DNA from: Cyathus striatus
Taxonomy: Eukaryota; Basidiomycota; Agaricomycetes; Agaricales; Nidulariaceae
Length of the DNA: 64,000 bases
Assembly: GCA_025738555.1 (NCBI GenBank)
Contig: JAOVFP010000004.1
Span: 4,402,001-4,466,000, forward strand
Direction: 5' to 3'
Part shown: positions 43,191 to 58,458 of the stretch, piece by piece
Position numbering within the stretch: the stretch's first letter is position 1
How the letters are laid out: the number at the start of each line of letters is the position of its first letter
Notes under the pieces: model-generated
Database searches by the model: none
Told to the model about the DNA's origin: nothing
Seen by the model: the letters and a program-made list of their open reading frames with translations, nothing else
Program-made: the position numbers and the translations under genes

Positions 43191-44864
43191 GTACAGGAAT
43201 TTATTATCTATAAGTATACGGGTGAATATAGAGCAGTTCCAAGCCACCATGTAACCCGGAAGACACACCCTGACTGGTTGCAGCGTTGCCTGTAAGTAGT
43301 CGCTAGACGTTCTAAGAACTGGTAGCAATAGTTTCATACCTATAAATAATTAGCAAAAAGCAAAACAACGGAACATTCGACTGCTTAAAATATATTCCCG
43401 CTACCTTTTAAGGTAGTAGGGTTATGTAGGGTGATGAAAAATCAAATTTTGCAGAGCGAACACCTCCCATCAACCGGAGTTTAAACGAGTTCGAAATATC
43501 GGTCATTCCCGTATATATACCAAGTTATCCCAACTGTTCAGATTCAACACTGTTCAGAGCTTCTCCTGCCTCACATGATGTGTGTGAATCTAACGTTTCA
43601 TAAACAGTTTCCGAACTTCGCGTTCGGACTAGGAAATATACCAATCAACCACAACATCAACGTGAATGTCGTCCTTCCACAGAGTTACCTCCTTTTATTT
43701 CACCACACTGCATGTTCACTCAATAATACAAAGTTTCGACATTCCGGACTACATGTACGGACCGCCTTTTGAATGAGCATGAGAAGACTGCGATGCACAC
43801 CAATTAGATGACATGGGGCACCGAAATCTCGACCAAATCACTTTAGGTTCTGAATATTCTCCTTTGCATGGTGTACAGTATACCGGCAGCTGCAGTTGAT
43901 GAAGACTAAGTACTAAAGATTGGTGGAGGAGAGAAGGGCTGTAGGCGTTGGGTATTACCGAGGTAAATGTTGTCTCTTCTTCGTGTTGATGTACAGCTAA
44001 GTAGTGCTCTCATCATCACTTCAGTTCATGTACTAACACCTCTTCTTCTCACGGAGTTAAGTCAGGTCTTACTGTAGTGAGCAGGATAGGCTGAAGTGGA
44101 CTCTCACACACAATCATTGTTGTCCAAGGTCTATCCTGCGCTATGTCTCGCTATACCTTACATACAGTGGTCTGCCTCCAAACTGATCGCTCATAAGAGT
44201 AGAAACACGCAGCAGTGAGCAACAGGGCTAAGACTCTTGTCCCTTCGTATTTTTTATTTTGTATCTTCACATTCAAGTATTATGTTATATTGTTGATTCC
44301 ACAACAATTTTATGTGTCATTTTATGAAATTAGAAAGAATTTCAGGTAGCGGGCCTTGCCGCTAGTCGGCCTTACTGGTTTATTTGATCTACAGAGGCGA
44401 TATCACTCTGAGAAGTAAGTACGTTCCAGAGCGCTGCATGACCAGGTCCTAGGGTTTGCAAATTGTTGGCAGTTGGCAGCAAATTAGTCTTAGCCACACA
44501 ATACACTAGCAAGGCCTGAGCGAATAATTAACGTTTTAACAGTCAAAATCATTGAAAGGGCCGGAAGTAGTAGAGAAGCAATCAACAGATACACGGATGC
44601 TCATCCGGAAGAAAATGTTTGGGTAGAGAGACAAGTCCGGTACCGGTTCGATGACAGAGTCATCATCACTTTCTCACGTGATCACACAGCGTGGGCGGCA
44701 TGCCCACTGCTCATCCTCAACGAAAACAAGCCCTCGCAAAAGCGAACCCACTCCGCGCTCAAAAATCATCTAGGCGACCCACGAGTCCCACTATCCACTC
44801 GTAACGTAAGTCCTACGCCCTATCTCAACACATCGCACAATGTAATCACAACAAATCAGACACC
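43191..44864. other. long spacer upstream of eIF3a
   Basis: No gene found. The last 200 bases have GC-richer sequence with GTGGGCGGCATGCCCAC-type inverted symmetry near 44690-44708 and form the likely eIF3a promoter. Confidence 0.4.
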
Positions 44865-47800
44865 ATGGCGCCATTCACAAAACCAGAGGCCGTGCTCAAG
44901 CAGGCCGAGGGGCTCGTCTCCGTTGGTCAGACGCACGCTGCTTTGCAGTCCTTGACAGAGATTTTTTCCTCTAAAAAGTTCAGGTCCACGCCGCTTACTT
45001 CCCTTGAACCTATCATGAATCGATTCATCGAGCTGTGCGTCGAGCTCCGCAAGGGACGTACCGCCAAGGAGGGTCTTATGCAGTACAAAAATATCGCCCA
45101 GAATACCAGCGTGCAGAGTATTGAGAATGTGATCACAAAGTTTGTGCAGTTGGCGGATGCTAAGGTCCGTGAGGCTCAGGAGAAGGCGGCAGTGAAGTCC
45201 GCTGTTGATGTGGATGATTTGGAGGCTAGTGAGACGCCTGAGAGTATTCTTCTCGGTGCTGTTAGTGGCGATCAGAGCAAGGATAGGACGGATAGGGCTT
45301 TGGTTACTCCATGGCTAAAGTTCCTTTGGGAGAGCTATCGTACTTCACTTGAGACGTTGAAGAACAACGCACGATTGGAGACGATTTATCAGGTGCGTTC
45401 ACATGTCTTTTTCTTATATCGCAACTAACGATTCTTCAGCGAATTGCCCAACAAGCATTCGACTTCTGCCTCAAGCACCAGCGCAAGGTAGAATTCCGCC
45501 GCCTGTGCGAGACCCTCCGCCTCCATCTCTCTAATGTAGCCAAGTACTCTCACCAACCACATTCCATCAACCTATCCGATCCCGACGTGCTCCAACACCA
45601 TCTCGACACGCGCTTCGCGCAGCTCAACACATCCGTCGATCTTGAGCTATGGCAAGAAGCCTACCGCTCCGTGGAGGATGTGCACAATCTCCTCACGATG
45701 GCTAAAAAGGCCCCCGGCCAGCCATGATGGCTAACTACTACGAAAAGCTCACCAAGATCTTCTTGATGAGCGGGAATGCATTATTCCATGCTGCTGCATG
45801 GGGCAAGTATTATGGTATTGTGACTGGGATCGGTGGGAAGAGCGAAGAGGCGATGAAGAGGCTTGCAGGGCAAGTGCTTGTTAGCACGCTTGCTGTCCCT
45901 GTGGGGCTGCATACTGATGAGCCGGAAGAGCTTAAAGGGAAGAATGCACGCCTGTCGGCGTTGCTTGGTCTTAGCCGTATGCCTACTCGTTCAGGCTTGT
46001 TAAAGGACGCTGTAAGAATCCCATTTTCCTAAAATTCTACACTTGACTAAGTACTCCACAGCTCTCTCGCAACGTCCTCAAAATCGCCGCAGACCCCATC
46101 AAGCAGCTCTACACGATCCTCGAAGTAACCTTCGACCCCCTTACCTTGTGCACATCCATCGCGCCCCTCCTTAAAACCCTCGCCGCGGACGAACTTTATG
46201 CTCCCTATCTCCCCCTCCTACAGCGCGCCCTCCTCTCCCGGTTACTTTCCCAACTTTCTCAAGTATACTCATCCATCAAAATCGATAACCTTCTCGCACT
46301 CGTTGAACCTCTCAAAGGGTCCATCGAAGGCGCTTTTGACGCAGAGCAGGTCGAAGCATACGTGATGGGCTGCGCGATGCGTGGGGAGCTGAACATTCGC
46401 GTCGATCATCGCGATGGAAGCATTACCTTTGTCGACGATGCGTTCGTGGAGAATGAGGAAGCTGTGGCGTCTACCAGCTATTCGCAGGAAAACGCGATTC
46501 AGCCTTCGATGTCGGATCTTGTACGCACAAGACTTAGCAAGGTCGCTTTGTGTTTGCAGAATTCGCTGGTGCGCCTTGATGGTGGTGAGAAGACGAGTTT
46601 GAGTCCGGAGGAGCAAGGGGAGAAGTTTAAGGCGCTTGTGGGCGCTGTTGAGGCTGAGCGGAAGGCGTTGGCTCTTCGCAGAGCGCTTGTTGCGCGTCGT
46701 CGTGAGCTGCTTAGCGAGCTTAGTGTTAGGAAGGAGAAGGAGGAGAGTAGTCGTCGTGCGGAGATTCGACAGAGGGAGAAGGAGGAGGAGAGTAGGAGGG
46801 CCAGGGAGGAGTTGAGGAGGAGGGAGAATGAGAGGATTCAGAGGCAGGTTGAGAGTATTAAGATTGACGAGGCTAAGAAGCTTGCTCAGTCCCTTGTTGA
46901 GAAGGGTGTGTTGAAGGCTGATGATCTTGATGTGAGTTCTTCTCTTTTACGTCTGGCATGAAGCTCATTGTTTCTTTTAGAAAATGGAGATCAATGATAA
47001 GGATAAGCTTGTTCATATGCAAGTTGAGCAGATTGAGAAGGAGACGAAGGAGAGGGATGAGCGGCTGCGCGTTATTTCGAAGAGGATTGACCATATCGAG
47101 CGCGCGTATAGGAAGGATGAGAAGCCTCTCCTGTCGCAAGATTATGAACGTCAGCAGAAGATTGATAAAGAGACGTTCGAGGAGGTCCAGAAAGCGCATC
47201 ACGAGGCTGCTCGGAAGGCGCATGAGGAGGATTTAGCTACCAAGGGGCGTTTATTGAGGATGATGGGCGATTATCAGGCTCGCAGGGAGGCTATTATTTC
47301 GAAGAAGGGAGAAGAGTTTGCGAAGAAGCAGGAAACTGCAAGGAGGAAGATTGAGGAGGAGAAGGAGAAGAGGAGGAAGGCAGTGTTGAAGGCCCGCGAG
47401 GAGGAACGATTGAGGGAAGAGAAGGAGGAAGAGGAACGGAGGAAGAAGGAGCAGGAGGAGGCGAGGAAGAGGCTTGAAGGTTTGTTTTTTGTCTTGTTCG
47501 GGAAGGGTCGGTGCTGATGGGTTTGTTTGTAGAGGAACGCTTGGAGGAAGAGCGTCTTGCACAGGAAGAAGCAGAGCGCCGTGCTAAGGAAGAGGAGGCC
47601 AGGGCTAAAGAGGAGGCTGCTGCTGAGAATCGTAGACAGCGCGAGGCAGAGCGTGCTGCTGCGTTGGAAGAAGCCAGGCGGAAGATGCAGCGCGAGGAAG
47701 AGGCCGAAGCGCGTAGGAAGCAGCTTCGCGAGCAAAAGGCTGCTCCTGTTGCTGCTCCTGCCGCTGCTGCGCCTGCGGGTGAGAGCGCTTGGAGACGCAG

Positions 47801-48095
47801 TGCGGTCAGGGGCTCTGCACCCGCACCTGCTTCTACACCTCCTCGGGTGGAGAGTCCTGGACCTGGTGCTGCGGCTAAATTCCGCCCTGGTGCTGTGCAG
47901 GGTGGATGGAGGGATAGGTTGCAAGCGAAGGAGGCTGCTGGGAATGCGTCTCCTCGGTCTGGGTCGCCCGCCCCCCCTGCTGCTGCTCCTGCGGCTGTTC
48001 AGAAAGAGAAGGAGGAGCCCAAGAAGGATGATGATGGATTCCAGAGTGTGCCTGCGAAGGGTGTGTGGCGCCCTCGTCGTGGCCGTGGTCAGTAG
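44865..48095 (+). CDS. TIF32: eukaryotic translation initiation factor 3 subunit a
   Basis: Exons 44865-45392, 45440-46011, 46062-46931, 46981-47479 and 47533-48095; about 1010 residues. N-terminus [18 protein letters not shown] with ALQSLTEIF, the [20 protein letters not shown] block, a PCI-type region ([16 protein letters not shown] to [12 protein letters not shown]), then a long charged helical spectrin-like part rich in E, R and K, and a fungal C-terminus [20 protein letters not shown]. It is the scaffold subunit of eIF3 on the 40S ribosome. In exon 2 the frame breaks at the C run 45711-45715: as written, TGA follows at 45725; one further base restores [13 protein letters not shown]. Since exon 2 is 572 nt and the others sum to whole codons, a one-base deletion (probably an assembly error) is the simplest reading. 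Confidence 0.9.
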
Positions 48096-48631
48096 ATTTA
48101 CTATGCTATCTTTTTCGTTTTTACTATGTTGTATGAATCTTTCTGTATGGGTGGTGTTAATCCTAATATGACCTATTTCTATGCTCTCACACTCTAGTGA
48201 TAGTTGCCGTTGTCAGTGTAAATGAATGTGTGATATTTTTATCACTTTCTCTCTTTATTATTCACTTCGGCCACCTCGTTCTGTCCATCTTTCTTTTTTT
48301 ACCCCACACTCGTTTGAGGATCACACCCACAGATCGACAAATCAGCTGAAAACTTTGTAAGGCGAAAGCGGTGCATTGGGTCATTGGCTGGCAGTCCTAG
48401 TCAGGGGTTACCAAGGAGGGATCATCCCACGGTCTCGGCGGTGGTGAGCGCAACGGAAAGGGAGGACCGGCCACAAGTACCAAATACTTAGCTCGACGCT
48501 GGCCACTCCCTTCATCTCCCATCTCTCATCTCTCATCTCCCATCCCCATCTCTTCGTCGTCAGGATAATTGATACCATTTTAAATTCAAATTCCTTAATT
48601 CTTTTTTTCTTTTCTTTTTTCTTTTTAGCAT
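48096..48631. other. eIF3a 3' end and CCH1 promoter/leader
   Basis: CT-rich leader before CCH1, with a polypyrimidine tract and TTTTTAG just before the CCH1 ATG that could be the acceptor of a 5' UTR intron. Confidence 0.45.
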
Positions 48632-51600
48632 ATGGAACAGGACACTTATCTGCCTTCTCCGTCCAGGAACTACGAGTTCTCTTCTTCTATCGACTTGACG
48701 CGCACAACCGCAGGTCTGGCTACTTCCCAGCCTCCATCACCTTCTCTCGACCCTTCAGACGCGAGGAGCTCTTTCGCAAGGCGCCGTACCAGCTGGGGAA
48801 ACCGACTTGTCGACCCAGGTCAGGACCCATTGCGCCTTGACTCCTCCAGCGACGTGCCTCCCGTCCCCGGGCGCATATTCGCTGCTCCTGTACGACCGGG
48901 GGAATCTTCCATGTCAGACGACCCATTCTATTCACCTACGGACGATCGATCGTCTTCAGTCACATTCAACCCCGAATACCCTTTCGCCTCTGAAAGCGTG
49001 CGGTATGGCAGGCAACACAGCGACCCCGCGGCCTATTCCACTTCCCAGGCTGGGCCCTCTACCGCATCTCTTATCGAGCCTCCGCCTGACGAGAGCGAGT
49101 ACGATGGGCATAGGGAGGACGACGAGGCTCATCTTACTGCTAATATGTCGCGGAGTGGCATAGACGAGCGGTGGGGGAGCGAGGACCCTGAGATGGATGG
49201 GCAGACCCCGAGACGCAGGAGGACTGTGAGATACAGCGTGTCCCCTTCCCCTCTTAAGAAGACCGGCACAGCGATAAGGAATGTGTCCCAGAATCTGAGG
49301 AGGGTATCGCTTCGCGTTGTTAACCTGGCTGGGTCTGGTTTGGAGACGCAGCTCCGTTTGGGGGATGGGGAGGCCACTGGGAGGAGTAAGAAGGACGAAG
49401 GAGAGGAGGAAGAGGAGGAAGAGGAATATATGCAGGAGTTGAGCAAGAAGATGCCCTTGAGAGGAAGGACATTGGGGTTTTTGGGTCCCGAGAATAGGAT
49501 GAGGTTGGCGTTGTATCGCTTTCTTGTCCATCCGTATGTGGCCTTTTCTTTCTTGGCGGCTTCCCTCCTGACGGTTTACAGGTGGACAGAACCTACGATA
49601 CTGGTACTCATCATTCTCAATGCTGTCGTGTTAACCATCCAAGCATTCCCATCAATAACATTACCAATGGACGACGATGGTAATCCCGTCCTCCCACCCA
49701 AAATCAAAGGATACTTCCACGAATGGGAAGATTGGGTCCTCTTTGTACTTTTCATAATCTTCACGTTCGTACCCCCCCATCCCTTTCCGTTCCCAATAAC
49801 TAACCCACAACAGCCTGGAAGCCCTAGCTCGAATATGCGTAACCGGATTCCTATTCGACCCCGACATCCGCCTGGGCTCTCTTTTTTCTCTTTCCCGCCG
49901 CACCGAAACATACGCAACAACAGCCGACACCTCGTCCAACCTCACGCGGGGGACCTCACTGTCCCGCGCACGGTCTATCACGCACCGACTGCGCCGCTTG
50001 CAGAGCACCCTTATGCGGCCTTTTGCTCTACATGAACGACACCCCCGTACGGGGGCATCAGCAGGAAACATGACGTCGCCGTCTGAAGTCACACTCACTT
50101 CCTCCCTCTCCGACCGGGACAGACACCAACATCACATCACAGAGAAAGTGCTAAACGCAGCGCAACGCGCACACGCGTCGATGCGCGATCCCAATAAATC
50201 CACGTTCTTCTCGCAGGTTTTAAAATCGGACAATCCGGCGGATAGTATTGCCTTGCCATTCAGATTGAGTATCGAGCATTTGCATAGCAAGACGAAGAGG
50301 AATGTGCCGTATTTGAGGCATAGTTGGAGTCGTATTGATTTTGTCGCGATTTTGAGCTTTTGGACTGCGTTTGCGCTTGCGACTGCGGGTGTTGAGAGGG
50401 GGGAGTATCATGTTGGTATTTTTAGGGCTATGAGTGTTATTCGGACTGCGAGGTTGTTGACTATTACGAGTGGTACTACGGTGCGTGTTCCATCTCTTCT
50501 TCGGTTATGTTTGCTGACCATTAGGACAGACAATTATGCACTCGTTGAAAACTGCCCGACCACTTCTTACGAGCGTAGCGTACTTTGTGCTTTTCGCTAT
50601 GGTCCTCTTCTCCATTATCGGCATACAGTCGTTCAAGGGCTCCCTGAGGCGTACGTGCGTTCTGCAACCCGTTCAAGGAGTAGATGAGATTTATCTGGAT
50701 GAACAATTCTGCGGAGGCTATATCGATCCGACGACGATGCTGGAGACGGGGTATATGCCGCTTAATGGGATGAGTGGTTCCGATCCAAAGGGGTATATTT
50801 GTCCTCTGGGGCAGGTTTGCAAGGTGCGTCTGTGCATTTACCTTATGAATGCAGTTCGGGCTGAAAGTGCTTTAGGAAATGGATAATCCGCAGCAAAATT
50901 TGGAAAGTTTCGATGCGATATATTATTCTGCACTGCAAGTTATCATTGTTGCTACTGCTAACGGGGTACGTTTCCTTGTCACTCAAGAGTTGGCTGATAC
51001 TGATGAGTGTGTAGTGGTCTCCGTTGATGTACTCCATGATGGACGCAGAGTTTTTTATATCTTGTGTCTTCTTCATTCTCGCCATTATCGTGCTCAATTT
51101 CTGGCTTATCAATTTATTCGTGGCCGTCATTACGAATACCTTTTCTGCTATCAGATCTGAGACGAAGAAGAGCGCGTTTGGTGCTGCTGCGTACGTCGTC
51201 CCACATCTTTTCTAAATGTGTAGCTGAAATTGGCTGACAGCCTTGTACCGCTGGACGGGAAAAAGGACTGGGATGAGGAGACCGACCTTCGTCCTTCCGC
51301 GCCTAACGTCGCAAAGACAATATACGAGTACACCCGATGGTGCTGGGTCCTCCTCGCCCTCGCCTCACTGGCACTCCAAGCAAGCCGCGAAGTCGATATA
51401 ACGGAAAGCCACTCCCAGCTTCTATACTACGGCGAACTGGGAATCACGATCGCGTTCGATCTGGAGATTGTGATTCGCATGCTTGCGGTCTTACCGGAGT
51501 GGAGAACATTTTTCAAGCATGGGCAGAATTGGCTTGATACGTTTTTGGCTGTTGGCTGTAGCGTGATACAGATCCCGGCTATTCAGAGGTCTCCGGTGTA

Positions 51601-54600
51601 TCCGTGGCTTACGATTTTGCAGCTTATGAGGTTTTATCGCGTTATTTTGGAGGTGCCGCGTATGCGCCCGTTGTTGGTAAGTTCCTCCTTTTCTATGTGG
51701 AATGGGATACATCTGACAGAGTTGTAGCTTGCAGTGTTTGGAAATATGTATGGTCTAGCGAACATGTCACTCTTTTTGATTCTTATCAACTACCTCGCTG
51801 CCCTTGTTGCGGTGCAATTCCTCCGAGGGGACTTTGGCGTAGACAGTACCGTCAACTTTGGCGAGCTGTGGAACTCCTTTATTGTTATTTATACCGTGTT
51901 CTCGTCCGAGAATTGGACGAATGTGTTGTATGGCTCCGCGACGACCGAGATGAAGCTTGGTCAGACGATTATTTGTCTTGTATTCTTTTCTGCTTGGATG
52001 CTTTTTGCCAACTGTGCGTATTTCTTACTATCAAGTGAGCCAAAGTTAACGAAATGGATAGTCATTGTGTTGCAAATGTTCATTGCCGTTATAAACGAGA
52101 ACTTCGAAGTGGCGGAAGAAGCGAAGAAAGGGAAGCAGGCGTCCAATTATCTCGCAGCACAGAAAGCGCGCGCGGGAGAGGTTTCGTGGTTTCGGAGGCT
52201 TAATCCTTATCGGTGGGTTAAAGCGAAGCCGAATACGATCAAGGTGGAGAATCTTCCTGCGAATTTGGTGCTTCCTGTGCAGAAGTCAATGGTTCAGGCG
52301 TATACCGTCCCGAGGCCTGGTGCCCAGCCTGCTGGGGTGAGTTGATCGTATTTTGGTTGGTTGGATGGTGCTGAATTGCTGACTTGATAGAAGCCGGCGG
52401 CAGGGAACACTCGTTTTAGGCCGAGGCATTATACTAGCAAGTCGTTGACTGCGCTTCAGAAATTATTTGCAGGAGAGTTGAAGTCGGATGATGTGCCCAT
52501 GCAGACTCTGCGGCACGCAAGACAGGAAACGCTTGGGCACCAGGATGAGGAGATTGAGCGACATCTGTATGTCTTTTGGCTTTGTTGTATGTGGTCGATA
52601 TCTGACGGAATTTTAGTGAGCTCCTTGCTTCAGTCAATACTGAATTTGCGAATGGAGAGGATCCGGATGATATCATTTACGAACGACGCGCCCAAAAGGC
52701 TGATTTTATACGTGATCATCCTACGTACGATAAAGCGTTTTGGATTATCTCGCAGAAGAACATTATTCGTAGGATGTGTCAGAAGCTCGTCCATCCCCCT
52801 CGCGGGGATCGCATTTTCGGAACTGCACCCTCGCCCATTGCTCATCCCGTCTTCCAACTTATACTATTGCTTACCATTATAGGCGGTGTTGTGGTCGAAG
52901 GCATCGCTACCCCACTTTATCGGCGCACTTACTACCTTGAGCATGGACTCGTTCGAGGCTCGTGGTTTGACATTGCAGAAGCAACTTTTGGCTTTACGCT
53001 GTTCCTGGAATTCCTGATCAAGATCATTGCAGATGGCTTCGCATTTACTCCGAATGCCTATATTCGCAGTATCTGGAACATCTTCGACTTCTTCATTATG
53101 ATCGGGATCATTGTCAACGTTTCTACTGGGCTTGTCTTCGTTGGAGGACTGAGTCGGTTCACGCGATCGTTAAAGGCTTTGCGTGCGCTTCGTCTCATCA
53201 CTTTGATTGACCAGATGCGGTATACGTTCCAGTCCCTCATTATTTCGGGTGCACTACGTATTATGGACGCTGCTATTCTGGCGATCTTGTATATGATCCC
53301 GTACGCCGTTTGGGGATTGAATATCTTTTCGGGAAAGATGAATATGTGCAATGATACTTCGGATACCATCTTGAGCATATCTGATTGCATCTACGAGTAT
53401 GAGAATAATGTGGCAGGAAATGATTTTTCATTTCCTGTCCCTCGCGTGTGGGATAACCCTTCGCCTTCGACGCAGTTCTCTTTTGATACCTTTCGCTCAT
53501 CACTTCTTATCCTTTTCGAGATTGTGTCTCTGGAAGGATGGGTGGATGTTATGGGCGTTGCGACAAGTATTACGGGGCAAAACCAACAGCCGCAGACCAA
53601 TATTTCGCAGGAGAATGCCATCTTCTTCCTTATTTACAATCTGCTCGGTGCAGTTGTTATTCTGACGTTGTTCGTCAGTATTATTATCGGGAACTTTAGC
53701 TCCAAGACTGGCTCTGCGTTCTTGACGCAGCCTCAACGCGAGTGGATTGATTTGCAGAAGCTTTTTAAGCGCCAGAAACCTTCCAAGAGACCTAGCGTGC
53801 GGCCTCCTTCGAAAATACGATCGTGGTGTTATGATCGAGCGATACAGAAGCATGGATGGTGGTCGAGAATGATGACGATGTTTTTTATTATCCATATTAT
53901 CATGTTAATGTATGTTTTCGTAACTTTTGACTTACCCGTTGCTCATTTCAGTTGCAGGTCTCAGTCGTTCTCTACGCACCGCGTGGCAGATACCTTCCGC
54001 AGTGAGTTATTAGCGTCTGTGTTCCCATCACTCAGAAACCCATATTTTATCCCTTAGACGACTTCTTCCTCGCTCTGATGTTCATCTACCTGATCGACGT
54101 CATCGTGCGATGGTACGGCCTGGGCTGGAAAAGCTTCCACGCGAATGGTTGGAATATGTTCGACATCGTCGCTGCCACTGGTAGTTTCATAACGACTTTC
54201 ATCGTTCGATTCGGATCTAGTGGCTTCGTCACGCAACAACTGCAGAAGTTGTTCCTGGTCAGCATCGCGTTCAAGCTTATACAACGCACGAATAGCTTGA
54301 ATATGCTATTTAAAACTGCTGTGTATGTTGTCTATTACTTATGGATTAACTTGCAACTTATGCTGTTGGCTAGGGCGAGTTTGCCTGTCATCCTTAGTTT
54401 GCTTGGGCTATGGCTTATTCTATTTATATTCTTTGGGATCTTGTTCTTGGAGGTGTTCGGTTTGACAAAGTGGGGTGGTGCGGAGACTCGGAATCAGAAT
54501 TATTATTCCCTTGGCTCTTCTTTGGTTATGTTGACTTTCCAAAGTACCGGGTATGTGATACCGTTCTCTCGAATATGTGAATTACTCATCTGTACTATAG

Positions 54601-56143
54601 AGAGGGATGGAACCAGTACATGCATGATTTGTGAGTTTTCCTTGGTTATAGGATGGGACCATTGTTCATTGCGTTTTCAGCGACCTTACATATCCTCGTT
54701 GTACGAACTCACCGACCGATGAGGCTACCTCTGATTGTGGCAGTACGGAATGGGCATTCTCGTTATTCATTGCATGGAACCTACTGAGCATGGTGAGTAG
54801 CTTTATGATAGGATCACGTCTATTTGCTTACCGTTGCTCAGTACATTTTCGTGAACATGTTTACTGGTGTGGTCGTCGAGAACTTTTCTTACGTTTTCCA
54901 AGCCTCGGGTAGTGGAGCCAAGTCGATCTCCCGTGAGCAAATGCGAGCATTCAAAAAGGTCTGGGCAGAATTTTCGAACCAGAAAACTGGATACCTTGAG
55001 AAGCCAAAGTTCGCTGCGTTCTTCCAACGTCTGAGCGGTGCTTTCGAAGTACGCATATACCCCGCCGATTACAGCATTTCCAATATAGTGTTAGAATGCT
55101 CCGATGGAACCGAGAAATCAGATATTTTTCCTGTCGGGCGGAAACGTGCTGGCATTGACTTTGGCAAGCTTGAACGAGTGCTTGATAGTATTGACTATTC
55201 TTTCATTCGGAAAAGGCGGGCGGTATACACCCGGCTTTATCACGAAGCAATGATCATCCACCAGCAGAATAAAGGCATTGGATTTACTGACATGTTAATG
55301 CTGTTGGCACACCATAAATTGATCGTTGATGCCGAAGCCTTAGTGTAAGTTCGTGACTCACAGCTCGTTCAACCTCGACTGACTTTCATTTAGGCTGAAG
55401 GACCTTGTGATACGAACCGAGACCAATAAGCTTGTCACAGACCTTGTTAATCTCGACCGCGTGCAATCGTTGCTGAAGACCATCTATCTTCGCAAGCGCT
55501 TCCTTGCGCATCTGGAGCAAAAGCGCAACGCTGAGCAAGGTCAGTCTAGCTTTTGAAAATAGATATCTAATATTAATTCTTTACATCTAGAAATCCCATC
55601 GATTATTGTGGACGTCCACCCCGAAACACCGCCCAGCTCTTCTCGAGACATTGCTACTGCTGGCTTGTATGACCGATCACCAACCGGTAGTCCTGAAATG
55701 CGCTTCACCGGAGACCCGTCCCATGGCGCTGCCGTTAGCGCTCGCTACAATGATACATTCCGCTCCCATTCCATCCCACCCATCGGCGGTAACCATAGCT
55801 TCAATCTCTCCACATCCGATATCTTCACCGCCGACATCTCATCTCCCACCCTCAAAAGAAGTAGCCGTAGGTACAGTGATAACAGCATATATTCTGCAGG
55901 TACTACCATATCACCGTGAGTCTCTTTATCAGTTTATGCTAACATTACAGCTGACTATTCTCCCAAGGCGCCACTCTTTCGTTGAGGAGGACCCTCAGGT
56001 TGTGCTATCGTCCATGCAACACTCTGCCTGGGGTGGTAAGTTCTCCACGCACGCCTATAATAACTGTTTGCATTGCCTTACGATTCTTGCTAGACCTCAT
56101 GATCGAAGCCGCGGAGGAAGAACATGGCAAAACTAACTTCTAA
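48632..56143 (+). CDS. CCH1: voltage-gated calcium channel alpha subunit (CCH1 homologue)
   Basis: About twenty exons with short GT..AG introns encode roughly 2,150-2,200 residues. A serine-rich cytoplasmic N-terminus of about 280 residues precedes four six-helix repeats. Pore segments: repeat [65 protein letters not shown], giving N-E-E-E at the selectivity positions. Repeat III has a clear S4 voltage sensor ([20 protein letters not shown]); S4 in I is shorter (IRTARLL) and IV is weak. After repeat IV an EF-hand-like stretch ([20 protein letters not shown]) precedes a long tail ending [12 protein letters not shown]. In yeasts it acts with Mid1 in the plasma membrane for high-affinity calcium entry. 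Neighbours are eIF3a upstream and BUD32 convergent downstream. Confidence 0.9.
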
Positions 56144-56580
56144 TCCCGCAGCGCGACCCCGTCCCTTTCCTTGCTACTTCCCATTCCCATTCTGTTTTGA
56201 TTTCCCTCAGGAATCTTTCATTCATTGGACTTTGCACACATGCACACTCTTTTTGCTGCCGATATACCTGTCTATAATGTTATGTATAGCAATCAACTCC
56301 GTAGTAGATAACTTTATTTCGTACATACTTGTCATTTCTTTCCCTTCTCTCGGACTGTATACGCACTTTCTTTGCATATTTATGTAGACTGACAAAGCAC
56401 GGCATGTACCACTATTACTGCATAATTACACACATCCTCATTGCCAATTGGCGGCTGGTTTTATATCCATCTGGCTATGCGCTCATATTACTTGCCGTCG
56501 AAAGCAGTTGCATTGGACGATCAATGAAATACATTGTAAATTTGTGATACATGTTCTATTACATTTCCAGGTCAAGGAAC
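56144..56580. other. convergent 3' spacer CCH1/BUD32
   Basis: T-rich; holds both 3' UTRs. Nothing else seen. Confidence 0.45.
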
Positions 56581-58144
<1,564 letters not shown>

Positions 58145-58458
58145 CGTTCTTGACAATGGTGAAAGAGTAGATTAAAGATGACTGCGGTTCATGCTAACTT
58201 GCCAGGGCGTTATCGTATCAGACTGTTTGCGTGCAACGCTCATGCCAAACAACGCGTGCAAGAGGCGCGTTTTCCTTGCCACTGCGATTTTTCCATTTCT
58301 CCCAGCACCCCTGCATTGCTGCGAAGAGCTCCATCTTGCTCGGATATAAACAATAATTATATTCGTGAGATCCACTTATTTTTGACACTCCCGAAGCAAC
58401 TAATGTCGAAGTAAAGCTCTAGAACTCCTGAGTCCTGGCTAAGTCGGAAATTTTCAAC
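58145..58458. other. divergent promoter region BUD32 / F-box gene
   Basis: Short spacer between divergent genes; no known motif identified by eye. Confidence 0.4.

Noticed and set aside
47251..47924. Long minus-strand ORFs (up to 216 codons) opposite eIF3a
   Set aside because: Antisense shadows of the GAG/AAG-rich helical coding region.
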